In this document: one piece after another, positions 17,617-26,136 of the stretch
Layout of the letters: each line of letters opens with the position of its first letter
How positions within the stretch are numbered: the stretch's first letter is position 1
Origin: CAYLRY01 sp964386535
Lineage (GTDB): Bacteria > Chloroflexota > Dehalococcoidia > Dehalococcoidales > UBA3254
Assembly: GCA_964386535.1 (NCBI GenBank)
Contig: CAYLRY010000005.1
Location: 1 to 64,000 of the forward strand
Direction: 5' to 3'
Length of the DNA stretch: 64,000 bases
Notes under the pieces: model-generated
The model's input: the letters and a program-made list of their open reading frames with translations, nothing else
What the model was told of the DNA's origin: nothing
Database searches by the model: none
Translations under genes and position numbers: made by a program

Positions 17617-19275
17617 ATGGCATTAGCGAAAGAGGTTTATCAGGCGTTAGAAGACATCGTCGGACCACGTAATATTTCCAATGATCCGGCGGTTTTAGTG
17701 GCATACCAATTTCCTTTATCCGTGACTTCTATTCATATGGGACCTTTTTATCGCACTCTTACCCCGCGGGGTGGAGCCGTGGTCCTGCCTGGAAGCACTG
17801 AAGAAGTACAGAAAATAGTTAAAGTGTGCAATAAATATAAAACCAAATTTAAGGCTTCCAGCACCTTTTTTGGAGCAATGGGCTATCCTTCACATGATGA
17901 TGCAGTACAACTGGACATGCGAAGGATGGACCGCATACTGGAGATTGATAAGAAAAATCTGTACTGCGTGGTTGAACCGGGAGTGATAGGGGTAAATCTT
18001 CAGGCAGACCTTATGAAGGTGGGATTGAATACTCATATCATCGGCGCCGGTGGGAGTTGTTCTCCTTTAGCCAGTGCTACCTCGTACACAGGGCCTGGTC
18101 CAGATACCCTTTTTATGGGATATGGTGATGAAAACATGCTGGCTCTGGAGTGGGTCATGCCTAATGGAGATCTTATGCGGACAGGAACGCTGGGCGCCGG
18201 TTTAGGCTGGTTCTGTGGTGAAGGACCAGGTCCAGGCATCCGGGGCATTGTCCGCGGTGCCATGGCAGCCAGAGGCGCTATGGGTGTTTATACCAAATGC
18301 GCTCTCAAGGTCTACCCCTGGCCGGGTCCAACTGAATTGCCTATAAAAGGCACAGTCCCGGCTTATCAGGCTGTCCTGCCCGACAACTTTAAATGCTATA
18401 CACTGGCTTTTCCATCCTGGCCAGCCTGGGCTGATTGCGCACACAAAATCTGGAATGCCGGTATCGGCTATATTGCACACCGTCAGTTTAATATGTTCGG
18501 TCGTGACCTTAAATACGCTATGGTAAAAATCCTGACTGATCCTACCAAGACTCTGAGCGACCTGGAGGAGATGCTTAAAGACCCGGAAATCAAGAAAATT
18601 AATGACAGCATGAAACGTGAATTCCAGTTAATCCTGGCCGGCATGACTCCCCGTGATATGGCCTGGCAAGAAAAAGCCCTGGACCAGATACTGGCTGAAA
18701 CAGGTGGATGGAAGGTAGATGCTATGTCAGACCCTGCTATTGCCAATTGGGCCCTGGCTTATTTGATCCGTCTGGGACATAAAAACTTAAACCTGGTCTT
18801 CGCTGGTGGTTATGAAGGATGTTTCGGTACCTTCGGACCTCCTGATGTGGGTTCTTCCTTTGTGGAAGAGATTGCTGAATTTAAGAAAAAATGGGAAGAA
18901 AAAGGTGCTATCGTGGCAGCCGGCGGGGACTGTGAGATGGGAGGGCTGGGAGGCATGGGAGGAGGTGCTTATGTAATGTGGGAAAACTTCACCTGCTGGG
19001 ATCCACATGATAAATTCTCCACTGAGGGGACCTATGAGTTTTTTAACCATTCCAGCAAGATGGGAGTGGAAAGAGGCTGGGGTCCAGGTATGGAAAGAGC
19101 CAACCAGTTATGTCGAGGACCGGATGGCAAAGAATTCCCAAAAGATCAGCGCGAAAAGATATATGCAGCTTCACCCACTGCTTATGTCTTCAGATACCAG
19201 CAGAAGTTTAAAGAAGCCTTCAATCCCAATGATCTGGGTGACGCACACTATATGACGCTGGAAGCGAAACCGTAA
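17617..19275 (+). CDS. FAD-linked oxidase, 4-cresol dehydrogenase/vanillyl-alcohol-oxidase-like, copy 1
   Basis: A flavoprotein of 552 aa. The FAD-binding half contains SCSPLAS, MGYGDENMLALEWVMP (the GNLLGLEVVLP-type motif of the 4-cresol dehydrogenase group) and GEGPGPG. The C-terminal half carries an unusual Gly-rich stretch (MGGLGGMGGG, about residues 440-450) and ends FNPNDLGD. Known relatives oxidise para-substituted phenols such as 4-cresol, 4-hydroxybenzyl alcohol and vanillyl alcohol. No cytochrome partner is adjacent; the CCG Fe-S gene 15 bp upstream is the likely acceptor, which suits anaerobic use. AGGAG precedes ATG. Substrate is inferred. Confidence 0.87.
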   Translation: MALAKEVYQALEDIVGPRNISNDPAVLVAYQFPLSVTSIHMGPFYRTLTPRGGAVVLPGSTEEVQKIVKVCNKYKTKFKASSTFFGAMGYPSHDDAVQLDMRRMDRILEIDKKNLYCVVEPGVIGVNLQADLMKVGLNTHIIGAGGSCSPLASATSYTGPGPDTLFMGYGDENMLALEWVMPNGDLMRTGTLGAGLGWFCGEGPGPGIRGIVRGAMAARGAMGVYTKCALKVYPWPGPTELPIKGTVPAYQAVLPDNFKCYTLAFPSWPAWADCAHKIWNAGIGYIAHRQFNMFGRDLKYAMVKILTDPTKTLSDLEEMLKDPEIKKINDSMKREFQLILAGMTPRDMAWQEKALDQILAETGGWKVDAMSDPAIANWALAYLIRLGHKNLNLVFAGGYEGCFGTFGPPDVGSSFVEEIAEFKKKWEEKGAIVAAGGDCEMGGLGGMGGGAYVMWENFTCWDPHDKFSTEGTYEFFNHSSKMGVERGWGPGMERANQLCRGPDGKEFPKDQREKIYAASPTAYVFRYQQKFKEAFNPNDLGDAHYMTLEAKP

Positions 19276-19278
19276 GAA

Positions 19279-20043
19279 ATGCAATTAAAAGATAAGGTAG
19301 CCATTATAACAGGCGGCGCCAGGGGCATGGGGAAGGAGTTCGCCCTCCGCTTTGTACGAGAAGGCGCTAAGGTGACGGTCTGTGACATTCTGGATTGTGA
19401 AACCACAGCCTCAGAGATCAAAGCCTTGGGAGGAGAAGTATTAGCTCTTAAGACCGATGTAACCAGTGAACTGGATACAGAGGACATGGCCAGGAAGACA
19501 GCCGAACGTTTTGGCAGAATTGATATCCTGGTTAATAATGCCGCTATTTTTGGTAATCTTTCGATAAAGAATTTCATTAAACCCTTTGATCAGATACCGG
19601 TTGATGAATGGGATAAACTGATGGCGGTGAACGTTAAGGGTATTTTCCTGTGCTGTAAAGCCGTGGTACCTTATATGAAAAAACAGGGAAATGGGAAGAT
19701 TATAAACATTGCTTCAACAGTAGCATATTCCGGTTCTTCCCATTTCCTGCACTATACTACCTCGAAAGGCGGGGTAGTCTCTATGACCCGAGCCCTGGCC
19801 AGGGGACTGGGGGAGTTCAACATCAATGTTAATGCAGTGGCCCCCGGCCTGGCTATGACTGAATCAGCCTTGTCTATGGTTAGTAACGAGGGCTTTAAAG
19901 AAGGCATATTGGCTACCCAGATATTAAAAAGGGAGACCAAACCGGCGCATGTAGCGGGTTCGGTTGTCTTTCTTGCTTCAGAGGATGCCGATCAGATCAC
20001 AGGACAGGTTCTGGGGGTAAATGCAGGCGAATACCTGCTTTAG
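19279..20043 (+). CDS. Short-chain dehydrogenase/reductase
   Basis: Classical SDR, 254 aa. The cofactor motif TGGARGMG is at 11-18 and NNAA at 86-89; the catalytic set is Ser146, Tyr159 and Lys163 (YTTSK). Asp36 after the second beta strand suggests preference for NAD(H) over NADP(H). It starts 3 nt after the flavoprotein stop and lies between the two CCG/flavoprotein pairs, so it likely oxidises an alcohol product of the flavoenzymes or reduces a quinoid or ketone intermediate. Confidence 0.9.
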   Translation: MQLKDKVAIITGGARGMGKEFALRFVREGAKVTVCDILDCETTASEIKALGGEVLALKTDVTSELDTEDMARKTAERFGRIDILVNNAAIFGNLSIKNFIKPFDQIPVDEWDKLMAVNVKGIFLCCKAVVPYMKKQGNGKIINIASTVAYSGSSHFLHYTTSKGGVVSMTRALARGLGEFNINVNAVAPGLAMTESALSMVSNEGFKEGILATQILKRETKPAHVAGSVVFLASEDADQITGQVLGVNAGEYLL

Positions 20044-20117
20044 CTCTAATTTTGTTTTACTTACAGTTGCGGCAGAGGACCAGCTTTTTTACAGCACTAT
20101 TAACAGGAGGTTTCATT

Positions 20118-21389
20118 GTGTCATTAGAAGAACACATTGCTGAGGCGGAACGGTGCGGACAGTGTTCATATTGTAAATGGATTCCCATGGACCAGATAAA
20201 GAGCATCAGGTTTGCCAACGGCTGCCCCAGCATCGCTTATAATAACTTCAATAGCTACTCCGCTCGCGGCCGCTACCTGGTTGCTAATTCGCTTTTTAAC
20301 GGCTGGAGCACCTACTCCGATAGGGTACTGGATATCGTTTATAAATGCGTTACCTGCGGCAATTGCGACGTTTCCTGCAAGGTCTGCCGTTATAATATGG
20401 AACCTTTGGAAATGATACATGAACTGCGTTTTAAGCTGGTAGAAGACGGACAATTGCTGCCTGAGCATATGTTATATATTGATCATCTTAGAAAAGAAGA
20501 CAACATGCTGCTCAAACCGCGGACTGAAAGGGGCAAATGGGCGGAAGGTTTGGACATCAAACGTATTACCAGCCAGCCGGCCGAAGTCCTTTTCCATGCG
20601 GGTTGCCGTTTTAGTTTCGATGAAGAGTTATGGCCTAAAGCCCGTGCTGCAGTTACTCTGTTAAGAGATGCCGGCGTTGATGTGGGTATTCTGGGAGCAG
20701 ATGAATCCTGCTGTACCGGAAGGGTCTATAATATGGGCTTTAAAGGTGAATTTATCAAGTTTGCTGAAAATAACCTGGAAGCCTGGAAAACACACGGTGT
20801 AAAAACAATCGTTACTTCCTGTTCGGATTGCTATCATGCCTTCAAACGGTTATATCCTGCTCAGGGCTCAAAGATCCAGGTACTGCATACGGTGGAATAC
20901 CTGGATAAGTTGATTAAAGAAGGCAGGATCAAATTACGTAAAAAAGTTCCATTAAAGGTCACTTATCATGACCCCTGTCATCTTGGCAGACAGGGAGAGC
21001 TATACATCCCGTGGCAAGGTAAAGAAAAAAAGATCAAGAGCCAGATGGTAATATATGAACCCCGCAAGCCTCGCTATAACGGGGCCGGGGGTGTTTATGA
21101 TTCACCGCGTGAGGTAATGAAAAGTATACCCGGTCTGGATCTGGTAGAGATGGAGCGGATTCGGGAATATACCTGGTGCTGCGGTGCAGGTGGAGGGGTT
21201 AAGGAGGCCTATCCGGACTTTTCCAACTGGACAGCCGCAGAGAGGATAGAAGAAGCTAAAGCAACGGGCGCCGAAGCTATGGTCAGCGCCTGTGGCTGGT
21301 GCGAACGTAACTTCCAGGATGCTATAAACAGCCACGGTGAAAAAATGAAAGTATTCGATATCGCTGAGCTGGTCCAGCAAGCTTTATAG
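20118..21389 (+). CDS. CCG-domain Fe-S oxidoreductase, copy 2
   Basis: A 423-aa paralogue of the 16330 gene, co-linear throughout, with the same N-terminal cluster motifs and two CCG domains (SCCTGR with TSCSDC; WCCGAGGG with SACGWC). In the first CCG the motif is CCTGR rather than CCGGR. The GTG at 20118 is the best start: AGGAGG lies 7 nt upstream and the resulting length equals that of copy 1; the in-frame ATG at 20052 adds an unrelated 22-residue extension. It is paired with the flavoprotein at 21405. Confidence 0.92.
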   Translation: MSLEEHIAEAERCGQCSYCKWIPMDQIKSIRFANGCPSIAYNNFNSYSARGRYLVANSLFNGWSTYSDRVLDIVYKCVTCGNCDVSCKVCRYNMEPLEMIHELRFKLVEDGQLLPEHMLYIDHLRKEDNMLLKPRTERGKWAEGLDIKRITSQPAEVLFHAGCRFSFDEELWPKARAAVTLLRDAGVDVGILGADESCCTGRVYNMGFKGEFIKFAENNLEAWKTHGVKTIVTSCSDCYHAFKRLYPAQGSKIQVLHTVEYLDKLIKEGRIKLRKKVPLKVTYHDPCHLGRQGELYIPWQGKEKKIKSQMVIYEPRKPRYNGAGGVYDSPREVMKSIPGLDLVEMERIREYTWCCGAGGGVKEAYPDFSNWTAAERIEEAKATGAEAMVSACGWCERNFQDAINSHGEKMKVFDIAELVQQAL

Positions 21390-21404
21390 GAAGGGGAGAT
21401 CAAT

Positions 21405-23051
21405 ATGACCTTAGCTAGAGAGATTTACCAGGAATTAGAAGATATTGTCGGTCCGGAATATATTTCTGATGATCCGGCCTTGTTGGACTCTTATATCTAT
21501 CCTCAAAATGCCACTTCCGTACACCTGGGCCCCTTTTATCATGTATATACACCCAGGAGCGGAGCAGTCCTGCTTCCAGCCAATGTAGAGGAAGTACAGA
21601 AGATAGTCCGGGTTTGTAATAAATATAAGGTAAAATTTAAAGCCTCCAGTACTTTTTGGGGAGGAATGGGCTATATCTCTCATCCGGACTCGGTGCAACT
21701 GGATATGCGCCGTATGAACAGTATCTTGAAGATAGATACCAAAAACCTGTTTGCTGTAATTGAACCTTATGTCATCGGTGCTACATTACAGGCGGAAGCC
21801 ATGAAAGTTGGATTAAATACGCATATTATTGGTGCAGGCGCCAGTTGCTCGCCTTTAGCCAGCGCCACCTCATTCACGGGCCCAGGACCGGATAGCCTTT
21901 TTATGGGTTACGGGGATGAAAACATGCTTGGCCTTGAATGGGTGATGCCAGATGGTGAACTGGTAAGAACCGGTTCCCTGGGAAACGGATCAGGCTGGTT
22001 CTGCGGAGAAGGACCTGGCCCGGGAGTCAGGGGCATTGTCAGAGGTGCTATGGGTGCTCGTGGCTCGATGGGCGTATTTACCAAAATTGCAGTTAAGCTT
22101 TATCCATGGCCAGGACCTACTACATTATCGGTACGTGGTACAGTACCGGCTTATAAAGCCGAACTACCGGATAATATCCGGGGTTATACGGTAGCTTTTC
22201 CATCCCTTCAGGCATGGGCTGACTCAGCCTATAAAATCTGGAATGCAGGAATAGGCTATATTGCTCACCGGCAATATAATATGTTCGGCTGTGACCTGAA
22301 AGCTGCTATGATCAGAATCTTAACTGATCCAAATAAGACTCTTTCCGATATCGAAGAATTGCTTCAGGATCCGGTAATTCAGGAAGAATCCAGGAGAAGG
22401 AAGTGGGATTACGAGATTGTTCTGGCAGGAATGACTCACCGGGACATTGAATGGCAGGATAAAGCCCTGGATCAGATCCTTCAGGAGACCGGTGGTTGGA
22501 AGATGCCGGATGATCCTGAGATTAGGAAATGGACACTGGCTTATATGATCCGGCTGGGCCATAAAAGCCTTAATCTGGTATATGGAGGCGGCTATGACGG
22601 GTCTTTCTCCCAGTTCGGTCCGCCTGATTTTCAGGTAACATTTTATGAAGATGCCGCCAGGCTGAAGAGCCAGTGGGAAAAGAAAGGGGCTATGGTGGAA
22701 GGTGGAGGCGATTGCGGTATGGGAGGTATAGGAGGTATCGGCGGAGGTGGTATGACCGGCCTGGAAAATTTCGTACATTTTGACCCTTATTCCAGGGAGT
22801 CCACTGAAGGGGTTTATGACTATTTTGATGCAGCGGCTGATTTTGCGGTTAAGCGAGGGATTCCTTCCGGATTGGAAAGACTTAATTCACTATCCAGAGG
22901 ACCAGACGGTAAAGAATTACCTCAAGAAGCCCGTCAGAAAGCTTTATCCGCTGGCAAACAGGCTCACGTCTTCCGGTACCAGGAACAAATCCGGAAAATA
23001 TTCAATCCTAACGACCTGGGAGACGGCTATTATCTTACCATAAAAGAATAA
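21405..23051 (+). CDS. FAD-linked oxidase, 4-cresol dehydrogenase/vanillyl-alcohol-oxidase-like, copy 2
   Basis: A 548-aa paralogue of the 17617 gene with the same landmarks (SCSPLAS, MGYGDENMLGLEWVMP, GEGPGPG, and a Gly-rich stretch near 439-452). It starts 15 nt after its CCG partner. Divergence is spread along the whole protein, including the cap domain, which suggests the two pairs handle different substrates rather than being a recent copy. It ends the operon and faces the minus-strand molybdoenzyme across a hairpin terminator. Confidence 0.87.
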   Translation: MTLAREIYQELEDIVGPEYISDDPALLDSYIYPQNATSVHLGPFYHVYTPRSGAVLLPANVEEVQKIVRVCNKYKVKFKASSTFWGGMGYISHPDSVQLDMRRMNSILKIDTKNLFAVIEPYVIGATLQAEAMKVGLNTHIIGAGASCSPLASATSFTGPGPDSLFMGYGDENMLGLEWVMPDGELVRTGSLGNGSGWFCGEGPGPGVRGIVRGAMGARGSMGVFTKIAVKLYPWPGPTTLSVRGTVPAYKAELPDNIRGYTVAFPSLQAWADSAYKIWNAGIGYIAHRQYNMFGCDLKAAMIRILTDPNKTLSDIEELLQDPVIQEESRRRKWDYEIVLAGMTHRDIEWQDKALDQILQETGGWKMPDDPEIRKWTLAYMIRLGHKSLNLVYGGGYDGSFSQFGPPDFQVTFYEDAARLKSQWEKKGAMVEGGGDCGMGGIGGIGGGGMTGLENFVHFDPYSRESTEGVYDYFDAAADFAVKRGIPSGLERLNSLSRGPDGKELPQEARQKALSAGKQAHVFRYQEQIRKIFNPNDLGDGYYLTIKE

Positions 23052-23052
23052 T

Positions 23053-23103
23053 AAAAAAACAGGGCAAAGAGCTAAGAGAATACATTTTGCCGCTTTGCCC
23101 TGT
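23053..23103 (-). terminator. Intrinsic terminator between convergent genes
   Basis: Perfect 11-bp arms ACAGGGCAAAG (23059-23069) and CTTTGCCCTGT (23093-23103). On the minus strand the stem is followed by seven T, so it terminates the 861-aa gene efficiently. On the plus strand only TTT follows, so stopping of the flavoprotein operon would be weaker. Confidence 0.85.
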
Positions 23104-23107
23104 TTAA

Positions 23108-25693
23108 TCAACTGTAATCAACTATCCATCCTGAAAAAAGCGGTCCTGATGCAGGGTCATAAGGCCGGTTGAAAGCTTCGGGATATTGTTTTTTTAAAGT
23201 GTCCAGATCAGCTTTCTGAATTTCAACCAGAAAGCCGCTGGTAACTCTACCCAGGCAATGGCGGGATACTCGCCCAGGGGGAGAGATCAGATTATTAGAG
23301 CCTCCCCGGTCAATCCCTTTAGTTATAGGGTCATGTCTAGCCCCATGATCCTGAGAGACAGCTCCAGGTATAATCCTTTCAGTGACTCGTGCTCCGGCTA
23401 GCACCGCGCCTCTATTATTAAATATACTGACAATATCACCATCCGCTATACCCCTGGCTGCCGCATCCTGAGGATGGATCCATACAGGCTCATAGAGGTA
23501 TCCATCAGGGCCTTTTACTTTACACATGGGAATTTCTCTGAGCCAGGAAATATCATCGTGTTCGGCATGTACTCTCCATTTACCATGATTGGAAACCAGT
23601 AGCAAAGGAAATTGTTTGGCTCTGGGGTGCTCACGGCTTTCCTGGTGTGTTTCACCAAAAGGAATCCAACCGGGCACAGGCGGACGCTCTTCGTCATCAG
23701 GGTACTTCTCTGCCAGGGAAGTGGATACAAATTCTATTTTACCCGTGGGTGTTTCCAGAGGATAATCCGCTGGATTACCAGCAAATTGCGACATGCCTGC
23801 CGGGTCCTTTTCCCAGTCTTCGGCAGTGGGTATGATAAAATATCCTTTCTGCCGGAAATCCTCCCAGCTTATATGCGCAGCAGCTCCTGAGCCATTAAAC
23901 CCTTCACGAATCCATTCTTGATCGGTCTTTTCACCTGTAAACTGCTTATATACCCCCAGTTTCCGTGCTACCTCTCCTACTGCTTCAAAATCGCTTTTGG
24001 ATTCTCCAAGGGGTTCTATACATTTTTTTTCTTGGAAAATCAGTGCGAACTGCCCGCTCTGTATATCAGAACCCAGGTCATCCTCTTCCAGTTTTGTATT
24101 AATCGGTAAAATTATATCAGCATAAAGACACCCGTTCTCCATCCAGGGATGCTGTGTTATTATTGTTTCTATTTTTGGATTACGTATGGCTTCTACGTTT
24201 CTGTAACCCTCATCCCAGCATCCCAGCCAGCAGGGTGTGTCAGCCCATATCATGTGGATTTCAGGGCAACCGGGAGCTGGGTAAGTGAATTTTTCGAATT
24301 GTGCCTCAACTTTTGCCCACGGATGACTTGCGAAATACCAGGTAACCGGGCCACCGGTTTGGATTGCTTCATGGAATAGATCTTGCGGCAGCATTTGAGA
24401 AATATGGCCCGTATGGCCGCCTCTGACGGCTTGACTTGTGTCAGGCAAAAAAGATGATCTTGGTAAAGGATTGGTATCTGCCTGATTACCCTTATGATTC
24501 CATTCAATCATTTTAACCTGGTGCCGTCCCGGTTTGCCTACGCCCTGCAATGCCAGGTTCAATACTTCCAGCCTGGCTGGTTCATGCGAATACGGCCCTC
24601 TGGCGTAGGATCCGCCATTACCATGCATTATAGAGGTATTTTTCGATGCCCAGTTTCTGGCCAGCGCTTTAATGGTCCATTCTGGTACACCGCATAGGGG
24701 AGCAGCCCATGCAGGTGTCTTGGGAATGCCGTCTTTTTCCCCCATAACATATGCCTGATACTCATCAAAACCGCTGGTATGTGTTTTAACATAATCTTTA
24801 TCATAAGTGCCTTCCGAAATCCAGACCCATGAGATTGCCAGATGCAAGGCTGCATCTGTATTGGGAAAAACGGGAATCCATTTATCAGCATGAACAGCCG
24901 CCCCGTAGTTAAGGTCCGGGCAAATGTAAACAGACTGAATACCAAGATCGCTCCACCAGTAACACAGGCGGCTGGCCTGCTGGCCATCCCACGCCAGGGG
25001 GGTGGTTTCCGGGTCACACCCCCAGAAAAGCAGCATATCTGTGTTTTCTGCAATATCTTTAACACAGTTGGCCATGGGCGCCATTTCACCCACATTAGCT
25101 GTCATACCCCAGACATGTTCGGCTCCCCAAAACCAGCCTTCCCAGCTATCCGGACCTCCTCCTGCCACTTTACTATAATCCTTTAAATATTCATGAAACA
25201 AACGAGTTTGCGTCCCATGCGCAGAATGAAGGACTTTAGTTTCACCATGTATACCATTCATGGCCAGAATCGCACAGGGACCATAGGTATTTTTTATTCT
25301 TTTCATTTCACCGGCAATAATTTCAGACGCTGAATCCCAGGATATTCTACAAAAATGACTGATGCCGCGGTTTTGAGGATTCCTCTCACCCTGTGGGTCC
25401 CAATCCACCCGTTTTAAAGGATATTTTATTCGGTTAGGTGAATACACCCGCTTTTTGTAACTCAACGAGAAAGGGGGTAGCAGCGTTTTCATACCAGGAT
25501 CAAACGTTTTGCCGCGTGCTTGAAGTTTCCATGGTTTGAATTCTTCCTGCCGGTATCGCCAGTCAAAATGTAGGGGTCTGATACGTAGTATTTTCCCCTT
25601 TTTAACATCTATAACGGCCGCGTTGGATCCTGCCAAAGGCTCATTACCACAAAAACCAAGACCTTTAATATAGGTTTCCTCTGCTTCAGGCAT
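23108..25693 (-). CDS. AthL-like molybdopterin oxidoreductase large subunit, third copy
   Basis: DMSO-reductase-superfamily enzyme, 861 aa, closest in the window to the 879-aa protein. PDSWEGW gives Asp182/Ser183 and His149 fills the His144 position; the AthL Tyr404 segment is absent. No N-terminal [4Fe-4S] motif and no Tat signal. AGGAG precedes ATG. It stands alone, with no small-subunit gene beside it and its own terminator, so it must either use the 272-aa Fe-S subunit encoded 20 kb away or work by internal redox chemistry. Polyphenol hydroxyl chemistry is inferred from family only. Confidence 0.9.
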   Translation of the reverse strand: MPEAEETYIKGLGFCGNEPLAGSNAAVIDVKKGKILRIRPLHFDWRYRQEEFKPWKLQARGKTFDPGMKTLLPPFSLSYKKRVYSPNRIKYPLKRVDWDPQGERNPQNRGISHFCRISWDSASEIIAGEMKRIKNTYGPCAILAMNGIHGETKVLHSAHGTQTRLFHEYLKDYSKVAGGGPDSWEGWFWGAEHVWGMTANVGEMAPMANCVKDIAENTDMLLFWGCDPETTPLAWDGQQASRLCYWWSDLGIQSVYICPDLNYGAAVHADKWIPVFPNTDAALHLAISWVWISEGTYDKDYVKTHTSGFDEYQAYVMGEKDGIPKTPAWAAPLCGVPEWTIKALARNWASKNTSIMHGNGGSYARGPYSHEPARLEVLNLALQGVGKPGRHQVKMIEWNHKGNQADTNPLPRSSFLPDTSQAVRGGHTGHISQMLPQDLFHEAIQTGGPVTWYFASHPWAKVEAQFEKFTYPAPGCPEIHMIWADTPCWLGCWDEGYRNVEAIRNPKIETIITQHPWMENGCLYADIILPINTKLEEDDLGSDIQSGQFALIFQEKKCIEPLGESKSDFEAVGEVARKLGVYKQFTGEKTDQEWIREGFNGSGAAAHISWEDFRQKGYFIIPTAEDWEKDPAGMSQFAGNPADYPLETPTGKIEFVSTSLAEKYPDDEERPPVPGWIPFGETHQESREHPRAKQFPLLLVSNHGKWRVHAEHDDISWLREIPMCKVKGPDGYLYEPVWIHPQDAAARGIADGDIVSIFNNRGAVLAGARVTERIIPGAVSQDHGARHDPITKGIDRGGSNNLISPPGRVSRHCLGRVTSGFLVEIQKADLDTLKKQYPEAFNRPYDPASGPLFSGWIVDYS

Positions 25694-26136
25694 ACTTCTC
25701 TCCTGTAATTAACTAAATCCCGGTAATTACAAAGTATAGTTATCAAAACGAAAAATAACAATATATAACATTTCCTGACAAATACCTGATGATATTCGTC
25801 TAAGAACGTCGAAATTGTGAAAGGATGAGGTTGACAGATTAAGACGAAATAGTCTAAACTAGAACTACATTTCTACATTGTGGAATTTAACAATATGTTA
25901 CCTAAATTAAGTAAATTTTCAGATTTTTGTTTCTTCTGGCTCGTAACGTTTGAAATATAACAAAACGAAAACAAGGGCTAAATTATCGCTGTGAATATCC
26001 TGTTTACCGAAATGATTTAAAGGAGGTGTTATTAACAAAAAAACTTATACGAACACTTTTTTGAATGGTCCATCCTGATGATCGCGATAGCGAAAATAAA
26101 AAATCAAGGACAGAAACAATTTAATAGGAGGTAATA
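25694..26136. promoter_or_regulatory. Divergent intergenic region with promoter
   Basis: 443 bp between the third molybdoenzyme and the lipoprotein gene. On the plus strand TTGACA (25831-25836), 18 bp, TAAACT (25855-25860) is a reasonable promoter and implies a leader of about 270 nt before TTG 26137. The leader holds an extra Shine-Dalgarno-like GGAGG near 26022, but I see no ORF after it. No riboswitch was recognised. Confidence 0.45.
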
